Shown here in pieces: positions 6,623 to 13,137 of a stretch of 13,137 nt of DNA. The stretch's first letter is position 1; every line of letters starts with the position of its first letter. Source of the stretch: Azoarcus sp. (GTDB taxonomy: Bacteria > Pseudomonadota > Gammaproteobacteria > Burkholderiales > Rhodocyclaceae); NCBI GenBank assembly GCA_031282905.1, contig JAITCV010000065.1, positions 1 through 13,137 of the forward strand, given 5' to 3'. The notes under the pieces are model-generated. The model was given only the letters and a program-made list of their open reading frames with translations. It did not search any database and was not told where the DNA came from. The position numbers were made by a program, and so were the translations under genes.

Positions 6623-6646
6623 GAAAATCATGGAGAAGAAAACGCC

Positions 6647-8344
6647 TCACATCCTGGCGTCGTTCGCGGCCTTGCGGGGTTTGCCGCCGGATTCGATCAT
6701 GCGGGTGATCTGCCATTGCTGGGCGATCGACAGGATGTTGTTGACCACCCAGTACAGCACCAGCCCGGAGGGGAACCACAGGAACATGAAGGTGAAGATG
6801 ATGGGCATCGCCATCATGATCTTGGCCTGGAGCGGGTCGGGCGAGCTGGGGTTGAGCTTCATCTGGATCAGCATGGAAGCCCCCATGATGACCGGCAGAA
6901 TGAAGTAGGGATCGCGCGCCGACAGATCCTGGATCCAGCCCAGCCAGGGGGCATGGCGCATCTCCACGCTGCCGAGCAATACCCAGTAGAGCGCGAGGAA
7001 GACCGGGATTTGCACCAGGATGGGCAGGCAGCCGCCGAGCGGGTTGATCTTTTCGTTGCGATAGAGATTCATCATCTCCTGCTGCATCTTTGCCTTGTCA
7101 TTGCCGTACAGTTCCTTCAGGCGCTGGAGCCTGGGGCCGAGCACGCGCATTTTCGCCATCGATTTGTAACTTGCCGCCGAGAGCGGGAAGAAGATCAGCT
7201 TGATGAGGATGGTGACGAGGATGATCGCCCAGCCCCAGTTGCCGGTGAGGCCGTAGAGCCATGACAACACCCAGAACAGCGGCGCGGCGATCACGGTGAG
7301 CATGCCGTAATCGACCACCAGTTCCAGCCCGGGCGCGATGTCTTCGAGCTTGGCTTGTTCCTGCGGGCCGACGTAGAGGCGCGAGGAGACCATGCCGGTT
7401 TCGCCCGCGCCAACCATCACGGGCAGCAGGACGCCGGCGGTGTAGCGATCTTCACTTGTCTTGCGGGTGGCGAAATAGCTGCGGTTCATGCCTTGCGGGG
7501 GCAACCAGGCGCTGACGAAATAGTGCTGCACCATCGCCACCCAGCCGTCGCTGGCATCGCGGGTGAACTTGGCCTTGTTGGCGGCGATGTCCTCGAAAGA
7601 GACTTTCTGGAATTTGTCCGCATAGGTGTAGAACGCGGGGCCGGTGAAGGTCTGGACGCCGAAGCCACCGAAACCGCTGGCCTGTTCGACGGGTTTGCTG
7701 TCGCGCAGGAACTGGAAATAAGCCTGGGCGGTGAGGGGCGCGCCGCGCGCGTTGTGGATTTCATAGTCGATGTCGATCAGGTAGCTACCCCGGGTGAAGG
7801 TGAGCAGTTTGGCGATGCGCAGCCCGTCGATTTCGGGCGCTTCCAGGCGCACGACCAGTTTGTCCGCGTCGGCGGCAAGCGTCTGGTCGCCTGCGGGCAG
7901 GGTGAACAAGGTGCGATGGGTGGGCAGGTCCATGCCCAGCAGACCGGATTCGGATTCGAAGATGTGTTCGCGCCCGTCGTCGAAGATGACAAAACCGTGT
8001 TCGGGATCGCCCTTGGCGCGGTGACGGGTCAGTTCCAGGCGGACGATGCTGCCGCCTTCGGCGGACACCTCGGCGGTGAACACGTCGGTGACGACCTTGA
8101 TCCGGGGAACCGTGCCGGTGGAAGGCGGCGTGACGCCGAGCAGGGCGGTATTGGGGGAGAGGCTGGCGCTCGGCGCCGGTATCGTGTCATCGGCGCTGGC
8201 CGTGGCCTGGGGCGTGGGGGACGTGCCGGGGATGGCGGGCGGCGTGGCTGGCGCGGTGGGGCGGTTGAACTCGATCCAGCCATTCCACAGCATGACCAGC
8301 GACAGGATGAAGATGATGAAGGGGACGAGGCGGCGTTGGTCCAT
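6647..8344 (-). CDS. yidC: Membrane protein insertase YidC
   Basis: A 565-residue Oxa1/YidC insertase of the Gram-negative type. It inserts inner-membrane proteins alone or with SecYEG. The N-terminal anchor is VPFIIFILSLVMLWNGWIEF (about 7-26), followed by a Pro/Ala/Thr-rich linker (about 28-67). A large periplasmic beta domain covers about 75-340. Five C-terminal helices include GNWGWAIILVTILIKLIFFP, where K382 takes the place of the functional arginine of E. coli YidC (a conservative change). They also include NPLGGCLPILVQIPVFLALY and FLWFPSGLVLYWVVNNILSI. A short basic tail, GGKPRKAANDARM, would contact ribosomes. The gene starts 7 bp after the rnpA stop with no evident Shine-Dalgarno, so coupling to rnpA translation is likely. 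No yidD lies between them, as it would in most relatives. Confidence 0.96.
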   Translation of the reverse strand: MDQRRLVPFIIFILSLVMLWNGWIEFNRPTAPATPPAIPGTSPTPQATASADDTIPAPSASLSPNTALLGVTPPSTGTVPRIKVVTDVFTAEVSAEGGSIVRLELTRHRAKGDPEHGFVIFDDGREHIFESESGLLGMDLPTHRTLFTLPAGDQTLAADADKLVVRLEAPEIDGLRIAKLLTFTRGSYLIDIDYEIHNARGAPLTAQAYFQFLRDSKPVEQASGFGGFGVQTFTGPAFYTYADKFQKVSFEDIAANKAKFTRDASDGWVAMVQHYFVSAWLPPQGMNRSYFATRKTSEDRYTAGVLLPVMVGAGETGMVSSRLYVGPQEQAKLEDIAPGLELVVDYGMLTVIAAPLFWVLSWLYGLTGNWGWAIILVTILIKLIFFPLSAASYKSMAKMRVLGPRLQRLKELYGNDKAKMQQEMMNLYRNEKINPLGGCLPILVQIPVFLALYWVLLGSVEMRHAPWLGWIQDLSARDPYFILPVIMGASMLIQMKLNPSSPDPLQAKIMMAMPIIFTFMFLWFPSGLVLYWVVNNILSIAQQWQITRMIESGGKPRKAANDARM

Positions 8345-8351
8345 CGGGAAG

Positions 8352-8756
8352 TCAGGCTGACGGTGAGGGTTGGGGCGGATGGGCGGGCAGGCGAGTGAGC
8401 AGGGCGCGAAAATCCTGATTCAGTTCGGCGCGGGTGGCATGGGTGACCGGCGCCTGGAGGCGGGCAATCAGGTCGTGGTTCGGCAAACCGGCCCGTTCGC
8501 GGCGGAAAAGCTCGCGCGCGATGCGCTTCACCAGGTTGCGCACGTTGGCGCGTTTGGCCAGTTTTTTTGCTACCACGACGCCCAACCGGGCAGTATCGAG
8601 GCTGTTGGGGCGGTAGTACAGCACGTAGAAACGTCCCCGCAGTGCGTGCCGAAAAGCAAAAACGGATGAAAATTCATCCGTTTCGTGCAGTCTGTGAGCA
8701 TGACGAAAATGAGCGCGGCGGAGATGGAGTGGCTCGCGGGAGTCGCCCTGGCGCAT
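8352..8756 (-). CDS. rnpA: Ribonuclease P protein component
   Basis: A protein of about 134 residues that assists RNase P RNA in maturing tRNA 5' ends. Family marks are HRLHETDEFSSVFAF near the N-terminus, FYVLYYRPNSLDTARLGVVV and the RNA-binding signature KKLAKRANVRNLVKRIARE. The C-terminus is a proline-rich tail, PAHPPQPSPSA, longer than in many relatives. The start is uncertain. The ATG at 8756 gives a normal length. A GTG at 8792, just past the rpmH stop, would add 12 residues and couple translation to rpmH. Neither site has a strong Shine-Dalgarno. It sits in the conserved rpmH-rnpA order. Confidence 0.93.
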   Translation of the reverse strand: MRQGDSREPLHLRRAHFRHAHRLHETDEFSSVFAFRHALRGRFYVLYYRPNSLDTARLGVVVAKKLAKRANVRNLVKRIARELFRRERAGLPNHDLIARLQAPVTHATRAELNQDFRALLTRLPAHPPQPSPSA

Positions 8757-8793
8757 CAGGCTACTGCCGCCGTTTTCCGCCGCTATCGTCACC

Positions 8794-8928
8794 TCAAACG
8801 GCGAGGCGGTGACGGCCCTTGGCGCGGCGGGCGCGGATGACCGCGCGACCACCCCGCGTCTTCATGCGGACAAGGAAACCATGGGTACGTTTGCGGCGAA
8901 CGACGGAAGGTTGGTAGGTACGTTTCAT
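8794..8928 (-). CDS. rpmH: 50S ribosomal protein L34
   Basis: A 44-residue basic protein beginning MKRTYQPSVVRRKRTHGFLV and ending RAKGRHRLAV. It is the usual length, with the invariant KRTYQPS start and the GFLVRMKTRGGRAV block. It is a structural part of the large ribosomal subunit. An AGGA lies 8 nt before the ATG. It is the first gene of the minus-strand operon with rnpA and yidC, driven by the promoter at 8961-8989. Confidence 0.98.
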   Translation of the reverse strand: MKRTYQPSVVRRKRTHGFLVRMKTRGGRAVIRARRAKGRHRLAV

Positions 8929-8960
8929 GTCATGGTTCCTGTGATGAAGTCAAACCGTGG

Positions 8961-8989
8961 ATTAGATTTCATAAGCCGTGTCTTGTCAA
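8961..8989 (-). promoter_or_regulatory. Sigma-70 promoter of the rpmH operon
   Basis: On the minus strand: -35 TTGACA (8984-8989, perfect consensus), 17-bp spacer, -10 TCTAAT (8961-8966, five of six). Transcription would begin near 8953, leaving a short leader before the rpmH ATG at 8928. A strong promoter is expected for a ribosomal protein gene. Confidence 0.88.
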
Positions 8990-9012
8990 CCCACTGCGCA
9001 GCCACGGGTGTC

Positions 9013-9156
9013 GGTTTTGTAGGTTGGATAAGCGTAGCGTAATCCGACATTCGTCCCCACGATGCGCAGCACAAGCAAATCAAAGAACAGCGGTGCTTTG
9101 CGCCGGTGATGAACCCATGTCGGATTACGCCTTCGGCTTATCCAACCTACAAAACC
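9013..9156. repeat. MITE-like inverted repeat element
   Basis: The left arm starts GGTTTTGTAGGTTGGATAAG (9013-9032) and goes on to TAATCCGACAT. The right arm is the matching inverted sequence ATGTCGGATTA (9117-9127) through CTTATCCAACCTACAAAACC (9137-9156). The arms differ slightly in the middle (GTAGCG against CCTTCG) and enclose about 66 bp without a gene. The TCGGATTACGC/CTTATCCAACCTAC type of sequence is a common intergenic repeat in proteobacteria. It lies between the 3' end of the SH3-like gene and the rpmH promoter. Confidence 0.85.
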
Positions 9157-9172
9157 AACGCCACCCTTCCCA

Positions 9173-10630
9173 TCATCTGATCGCCAGCGTGGCGCTTTTC
9201 CAGGCCGGGTCCTGCCAGCGGTAGAACGCGGTCAGGTTGCCGGGTTTGTCGACTCGTTTTTCGACTTTCAGTGTTTCCCGATTCCATAGCTCGAAGCTGG
9301 TTTTGGTCACGCCATTGATGAAGGTTTCACGCGCGACGAGGAATTGTTTATTGCCCGGCACCCAGCCGGCGAATTCGATATAGCCGAGCTCCGGCTGATC
9401 GACCGCGGGCGGCACGGCTTCGGCTTCCCAGCCCTCGCTGCCCAGACGAAATATCCATATTTCACGCCAGTCGGCGAGCGGCTGTACGGCGAGTGTCATC
9501 AGCTTGCCATCGGGGCTCACGGTGAGCGAGGACGTCCACACTTGCCCGTAGGTGCAGCGTTCGAACGCGGGCGCTTGCTCCGGCGTGTTTTCCCCTTCGA
9601 TGACCTGCACGCAGTTTTGCCCGGCTTGCTCGCCCGCGGCCAGACGGATGCCGGGGCGTCCCTTGACCGGGGCGGGCAAGACCTGCGTCTGTTTGGCCCA
9701 GCGCGAGGCGCCGACCCGGATCGCGGCTTCGTTCCAGGCAGCGACATCGCCATCGACCAGCAGACTTTTGTCGACGGCGGCAAGCATGGTTTCAGCGGTT
9801 TGTCCGGCTTTCAACACCGCCGCGTCAGCGTCGGGCCGCCGCGCCATCTGGTGGGCGATGCCCGCCCATACGCCCGCGGCGCGGATTTTCAGGCGGGCTT
9901 CGAGGTGTCCGGGCAAACTGCCATCCGCGCCCGCTTCCAGCGCGCGGTCGAGCAGATCCGCGCGCCAGAGGTCCAGTTCCAGCCTTTCGGAGGGCAAAAG
10001 AGTGGATTGAACGCAGTCGTGCCTGGTGAGCGAGAGCGCCGCGCGCGCTTTTTGTTCGGCAGTGGCGGGCAGCGCCATCACTCGCCGCCAAGCTTCTCCG
10101 TCGTAGCAAAGTGTCATTTTCTCGTTGCGTTCGACGCTGTAGACCGTCACGCCGTAACTCTTGAGTACGTCGAGATGCTCATCCACCGTCCGCGCCTGTT
10201 TTTCATTCGCCGCTCCACTGCTGCCGGAGAGCTTCGAGGCTCGCCAGGCAAGGCGGTCGGCCATTTTGCCGATGGCTTCGAACAGGCTGGCGTCGATCGC
10301 TTCGACGGGCGCGGCCTTGAGGAAAGCGGCGGCGTGTCCCACCCCCATCGCCTCGAACCCCGGCTGGTCCTTGAGAAAATCGACCACCGCCTTGAGCCGG
10401 GGCGCTTCTTCGGCTTGCAGCGCATATTGCCCGGCCTGGGTGGCCCGGATATAACCGCCGCGCTCGCGGCGGTAGTCGTAGACCTGGAGGTAGTCGCCCT
10501 TCACCCCGCGTATTTCCAGGTTGTCGCCCATCGACAGACTGGCATGACGGGCGGCGGTCTCGGTGGGCGCGGCGCGCAGCGGGATCTGATCCTGGGTGAC
10601 GATGGCCAGACTGAGCAGCATCTCGATCAT
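9173..10630 (-). CDS. SH3-like domain protein of unknown function
   Basis: A 485-residue protein. A bacterial SH3-like domain covers about residues 12-66 (IPLRAAPTETAARHASLSMG, EIRGVKGDYLQVYDYRRERG, GYIRAT). The middle is alpha-helical and Ala-rich (about 75-320). The C-terminal third has beta-propeller-like strands, such as SSLTVSPDGKLMTLAVQPLA, EIWIFRLG and GYIEFAGWVPGNKQFLVARE. The first residues MIEMLLSLAIVTQ are hydrophobic but too short and uncharged for a confident signal peptide. GGAG precedes the ATG by 6 nt, and the gap to the upstream SPFH gene is 10 bp, so the two form an operon. I do not recognise the full-length family. A role with the SPFH membrane protein, perhaps in the envelope, is inferred only from linkage. 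Confidence 0.8.
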   Translation of the reverse strand: MIEMLLSLAIVTQDQIPLRAAPTETAARHASLSMGDNLEIRGVKGDYLQVYDYRRERGGYIRATQAGQYALQAEEAPRLKAVVDFLKDQPGFEAMGVGHAAAFLKAAPVEAIDASLFEAIGKMADRLAWRASKLSGSSGAANEKQARTVDEHLDVLKSYGVTVYSVERNEKMTLCYDGEAWRRVMALPATAEQKARAALSLTRHDCVQSTLLPSERLELDLWRADLLDRALEAGADGSLPGHLEARLKIRAAGVWAGIAHQMARRPDADAAVLKAGQTAETMLAAVDKSLLVDGDVAAWNEAAIRVGASRWAKQTQVLPAPVKGRPGIRLAAGEQAGQNCVQVIEGENTPEQAPAFERCTYGQVWTSSLTVSPDGKLMTLAVQPLADWREIWIFRLGSEGWEAEAVPPAVDQPELGYIEFAGWVPGNKQFLVARETFINGVTKTSFELWNRETLKVEKRVDKPGNLTAFYRWQDPAWKSATLAIR

Positions 10631-10640
10631 GATCGACTCC

Positions 10641-11870
10641 TCATTCCTCGTTTTCGTCTTCGTCGTCCGTTTCGTGGCGGGCGTAACTCGTGGCCCTCGT
10701 CTGCGCCGGCGCTTGCACGCGTCCGATCAGGTTTTCGCCCAGGAAACCGCCGTTGGCGGCAGGCGGCGCGATGATGACCTGGATCTTGTCGGAGAGCTTG
10801 TCGGCGAGGCTCTTCTGGATCAGCAGCGGGCTTTGCGCCAGGATCGCGCCTTCGCGGGCCAATTGGTCGCTATTGGCCTTGCCGACTTGCTCGAGCCGGT
10901 AGGCTTCGGCGTCGGCGAGCGTGCGGCGCGATTCCGCTTCGGCGGCAGCTTCGATCTTGCGCGCCTCGGCGTCGCCCTGGGCGCTGCGGATACGCGCCAC
11001 CTTGGCGGCTTCCGCTTCCAGCTCACGCTGGCGAATCTGCTTCTCCTTGAATGGCAGGATGTGTTTCATCGCTTCGGCCTGGGCCTGGGCGGCGATGATC
11101 TGTTCCTGCGCGGCGGTTTCGGCTTCTTTCGCGCGCCGTACCCGTTCGGCCTCGGCGCGCAATTCGCTCTCCTTGATTTCCTTTTCCTTGAGTTCCAGCG
11201 TGTATTTCATCTGTTCGGTCGCCAGTTCCGCCGCCAGCATTTTTTCCATGCCCACCTTGTAATCCTGGGGCAGGTCGACCTTGCCGATGGTGAGCAGTTT
11301 CAGCTTGATGCCATCGGTGGCGAGCCGGGTACGCAATTCTTCGCTGATATTGTTCTGGATTTCATCGCGGCGGGCGGAAAAAATCTCGCGCACGGTGAAA
11401 CGCGACAAGGTTCTATGAAACACATCCTGGACAATGGGCAATACCACTTCATCGCTGATATTTTCCGGCAGGCGCCGCGCCACCGCGATCTGGTCGGGGT
11501 CGAGCGCGTAGCGCACGGTGAAATCCACCCCCAGGCTCAGCCCTTCGATCGATTGGAATTGGGCGTCATCGGGGTGATAGACGAGATCGCGCAGGGAGAA
11601 GGTGCGCAGTTCGTGAATGCCCGGAATCACCAGCACCGGGCCTTCCTGGAAATTTTCGGTGCTGCCGCTCCACTGGTTGACGCGCACGCCGACATCGCCG
11701 CGCTCCACCGTTTGCAGCGGCGGATGGGCGAGCACAGCCCACGCGCCGACGCCAATGACGCCGATGACCACCACGCTGCGGCGCAGGAAGGTTTTCCGGA
11801 GCAGAGCGAATATTCCACTTTGCGGCGCGGATGGAGAAGGGGTGTTTTCGGGATAATCGTTGTATTCCAT
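10641..11870 (-). CDS. SPFH/band-7 (prohibitin-like) membrane protein
   Basis: A 409-residue membrane-scaffold-type protein. A cytoplasmic Pro/Ser-rich N-terminus leads to one transmembrane helix at about 32-48 (SVVVIGVIGVGAWAVLA). The band-7 domain is about 52-215 (QTVERGDVGVRVNQWSG, GVDFTVRYALDPDQ, IGKVDLPQDYKVGMEKMLAA). A long charged Ala/Glu/Arg coiled coil covers about 215-350. The C-terminal tail is acidic, DDEDENEE. Family members (prohibitins, HflK/HflC, flotillins) form large membrane rings that organise proteases or lipid domains. I chose the ATG at 11870 because GAGGT lies 7 nt upstream. An ATG at 11942 is in frame but would add a hydrophilic stretch without a ribosome site. It is followed by the SH3-like gene and is divergent from the response regulator. 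Confidence 0.9.
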   Translation of the reverse strand: MEYNDYPENTPSPSAPQSGIFALLRKTFLRRSVVVIGVIGVGAWAVLAHPPLQTVERGDVGVRVNQWSGSTENFQEGPVLVIPGIHELRTFSLRDLVYHPDDAQFQSIEGLSLGVDFTVRYALDPDQIAVARRLPENISDEVVLPIVQDVFHRTLSRFTVREIFSARRDEIQNNISEELRTRLATDGIKLKLLTIGKVDLPQDYKVGMEKMLAAELATEQMKYTLELKEKEIKESELRAEAERVRRAKEAETAAQEQIIAAQAQAEAMKHILPFKEKQIRQRELEAEAAKVARIRSAQGDAEARKIEAAAEAESRRTLADAEAYRLEQVGKANSDQLAREGAILAQSPLLIQKSLADKLSDKIQVIIAPPAANGGFLGENLIGRVQAPAQTRATSYARHETDDEDENEE

Positions 11871-11993
11871 GATCGTTACCTCGCGGGTGAGTTGTGCAAG
11901 CCGGAAGGCGCATTGCGTTGCGTCATCCTTGGGACGAATCATGCGATGTTACGCCGGGAGCATTCCATGCCGTTGCGGGCCGTCTTCTTTCGC

Positions 11994-12044
11994 GGGCGTG
12001 ACGGTTCCTTGCCAGGGTGTGAACAGACCTTCCCGGGCGTGAAC
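11994..12044. promoter_or_regulatory. Three direct repeats GGGYGTGAMC, possible regulator sites
   Basis: GGGCGTGACG (11994-12003), GGGTGTGAAC (12015-12024) and GGGCGTGAAC (12035-12044) start 21 and 20 bp apart, two helical turns, so they lie on one face of the DNA. They are in the 219-bp divergent gap between the SPFH gene and the response regulator. OmpR-type regulators usually bind direct repeats, so autoregulation and control of the SPFH operon are plausible. This is inference; the repeats themselves are plain. Confidence 0.5.
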
Positions 12045-12089
12045 GCGCCAATGTGCGACACTTGATGGCTCATCGACGGGAAATGACTC

Positions 12090-12800
12090 ATGTACAAGGT
12101 TGCGATCATCGAGGACGACCAGCCCACCAGCGGACAAATCCGCGACTGGGTGCTGTCGGCGGCGACGGACATCCAGGTCGAACAATGGTTTACCCGCGAC
12201 GACGCGGAAGCCGCGATCGCCCGCGAGGATTACGACCTGGTGATCCTCGACATCGAACTGGGACGCGACCGTCATGCCGGGGTCGCCATCATCAATGCCA
12301 TCAACAAATACGGACGCGGCACGCCGGTACTGGTGGTTTCCGCCATGCCCGCGACGATCTATCGCGGCATCATGAAGGCGCTGGATGCCTGGGATTACCT
12401 GCAAAAGACGACTTTCGAGGAGCCCGAATTCATCGACACCTTCCTGGAAATGTTGCGCGCCGCCAAGGCGCGACGGCAGAGCGCGGCGCAACGGCAACCG
12501 GAAAACGACGAGCTTTCCATCGACCCGCTGCATCAGGGCGCGCCGTTCTGGCGCGGCAAGCGGGTCAACGTGCCGCTCACCGCCCAGCGCATCCTCGCCG
12601 TGCTGCACGAGCGCCGGGGCGAAGTGGTCTCTTATGACGAACTGTTCGCCGCGGTAAAGAGCGGGCGCAACCGCGAAAACATCAGGAAACACATCAGCAC
12701 CCTGCGTGAAGCCTTCCGCGAGCTCGACGAGCATTTCGACTGTATCGAGAACGTGCCGATGCGCGGATTTCGCTGGATCAATTCAGGGGCGAAAACCTGA
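12090..12800 (+). CDS. OmpR-type response regulator, orphan in this window
   Basis: A 236-residue regulator. The receiver domain is about 1-125 with acidic pocket E8-D9-D10, phosphoacceptor D54 in VILDIELGRD, S84 in VLVVSAMPA and K106 in YLQKTTF. A linker (about 126-145) leads to a winged-helix DNA-binding domain (about 150-232), with VPLTAQRILAVLHERRGEVV, NIRKHISTLREAFREL and MRGFRW. The recognition helix carries arginine and lysine (ENIRKHISTLR). It is shorter than PhoB-like regulators in the wing region and does not match CreB, so I give no gene name. GGGA lies upstream of the ATG. No kinase gene is in view; the divergent SPFH/SH3 pair are the likeliest local targets. Confidence 0.9.
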   Translation: MYKVAIIEDDQPTSGQIRDWVLSAATDIQVEQWFTRDDAEAAIAREDYDLVILDIELGRDRHAGVAIINAINKYGRGTPVLVVSAMPATIYRGIMKALDAWDYLQKTTFEEPEFIDTFLEMLRAAKARRQSAAQRQPENDELSIDPLHQGAPFWRGKRVNVPLTAQRILAVLHERRGEVVSYDELFAAVKSGRNRENIRKHISTLREAFRELDEHFDCIENVPMRGFRWINSGAKT

Positions 12801-12854
12801 TGCGGCGCGGCATCGTCGAATATGCGGCGCTTTGCGCCCGGTGAGATTCCGACA

Positions 12855-12965
12855 TCAAGTCGCCAGCATCAATCCAACCACATCTTCTGGCGTCATACCG
12901 AATCGTAGCTTGCCAAAACCAACAAGGGGAATGATCTCAAATTCATTGGATGAAGCCGCGTTCAT
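12855..12965 (-). CDS. 36-codon ORF, probably truncated (immunity-like start)
   Basis: An ATG at 12965 is preceded by AAAGGAGACCACC, the best Shine-Dalgarno in this region. The 36 residues begin MNAASSNEFEIIPLVGFGKL and continue RFGMTPEDVVGLMLAT before TGA. The pattern of a short leader, then vGfGklrFGMTpedV, resembles the N-terminus of larger hypothetical or immunity-type proteins that would continue for about 100 residues or more. Here the frame closes early, and the sequence after the stop resembles a piece of the 9013-9156 repeat. It may be a broken gene or a real microprotein. It follows the AT-rich gene tail at 13001-13137 by 35 bp on the same strand. No function is assigned. Confidence 0.5.
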   Translation of the reverse strand: MNAASSNEFEIIPLVGFGKLRFGMTPEDVVGLMLAT

Positions 12966-13000
12966 GGTGGTCTCCTTTATGTGTGGACATGATAACCAGT

Positions 13001-13137
13001 TCAGCTTGCGCTTCGACTAGAAAGGATGGGTTTTGCAAATAGGAAAGGTTTTAAATCCAATCCATTTATTTCTCGCTGTATACCAGCCTCATTGTACATT
13101 GATATTGCTTTATCACTATCATCAATATCTTCACCAT
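13001..13137 (-). CDS. C-terminal tail of an unknown protein (cut by window edge)
   Basis: An open frame enters from the right edge and ends at TGA 13001-13003, covering 44 residues. It reads GEDIDDSDKAISMYNEAGIQ and then REINGLDLKPFLFAKPILSS. The other two minus-strand frames in this stretch are closed by stops. It is visibly AT-rich beside GC-rich neighbours, which suggests acquired DNA. A small ORF with a strong ribosome site follows 35 bp downstream, an order reminiscent of toxin C-terminus plus immunity gene, but the family is not recognisable from this fragment. Confidence 0.55.
   Translation of the reverse strand, partial: GEDIDDSDKAISMYNEAGIQREINGLDLKPFLFAKPILSSRSAS

Noticed and set aside
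7355..8398. 347-codon plus-strand open frame opposite yidC
   Set aside because: It is antisense to an unambiguous yidC and made of Gly/Ala/Arg-rich shadow sequence.
9137..9145. CTTATCCAA as a possible DnaA box near rpmH
   Set aside because: It is part of the inverted repeat arms and differs from TTATCCACA at the end; there is no cluster of boxes or AT-rich unwinding region.
9344..10774. 476-codon plus-strand open frame opposite the SH3-like gene
   Set aside because: It is a shadow of the GC-rich minus-strand gene; it has no domain signature or ribosome site, and the minus-strand frame has an SH3-like fold and operon spacing.
10596..12065. 489-codon plus-strand open frame opposite the SPFH gene
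   Set aside because: Its Phe/Leu-rich repetitive translation is the mirror of the Ala/Glu coiled coil; the minus frame is a clear SPFH protein.
12826..12838. GGCGC-TTT-GCGCC as a terminator after the orphan regulator
   Set aside because: The stem has only five pairs and no U-tract, and it is better explained as a repeat scar.
1..13137. CRISPR arrays, tRNA or rRNA genes, insertion-sequence transposases
   Set aside because: I looked for regularly spaced repeats, cloverleaf and rRNA signatures and transposase motifs and saw none.

Overview
The window looks like GC-rich betaproteobacterial chromosome. The 44-residue L34 protein, the rnpA/yidC block, CreBC and a PEP-CTERM/exosortase pair all fit, and the L34 sequence is close to the betaproteobacterial form. 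A Rhodocyclales- or Hydrogenophilales-like host is plausible, but the sequence does not settle the genus.

Left part (1-6463). On the minus strand lie the response regulator creB (644-1315) and the start of its sensor kinase creC (338 to the left edge). The usually tight creBC operon is split by about 300 bp of palindromic interspersed repeats. Divergent from creB is a plus-strand operon of three genes. The first is a membrane-anchored GH3 (NagZ-like) glycosidase, whose stop overlaps the next start. The second is a VIT/von Willebrand A protein ending in a PEP-CTERM sorting signal. The third is an exosortase with catalytic C, R and H, fused to an EpsI-like domain. The likely reading is a self-contained envelope cassette: the exosortase processes its neighbour, the glycosidase faces the periplasm, and a regulator known from cell-wall stress sits next door.

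Middle part (6464-8989). A copy of the interspersed repeat and a bidirectional terminator separate the exosortase from the convergent minus-strand rpmH-rnpA-yidC operon, which has a near-consensus sigma-70 promoter. No yidD lies between rnpA and yidC, and dnaA is not next to rpmH.

Right part (9013-12800). After a MITE-like inverted repeat comes a minus-strand pair, an SPFH/band-7 membrane protein and an SH3-like protein of unknown function. Divergent from them is an OmpR-type response regulator with no kinase in view. Three direct repeats spaced 20-21 bp precede the regulator.

Right edge (12801-13137). The sequence becomes AT-rich. It holds the C-terminal tail of an unknown minus-strand protein, then a 36-codon ORF with a strong ribosome binding site that looks like the beginning of a truncated immunity-like or hypothetical protein. 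This looks like the edge of an acquired segment.
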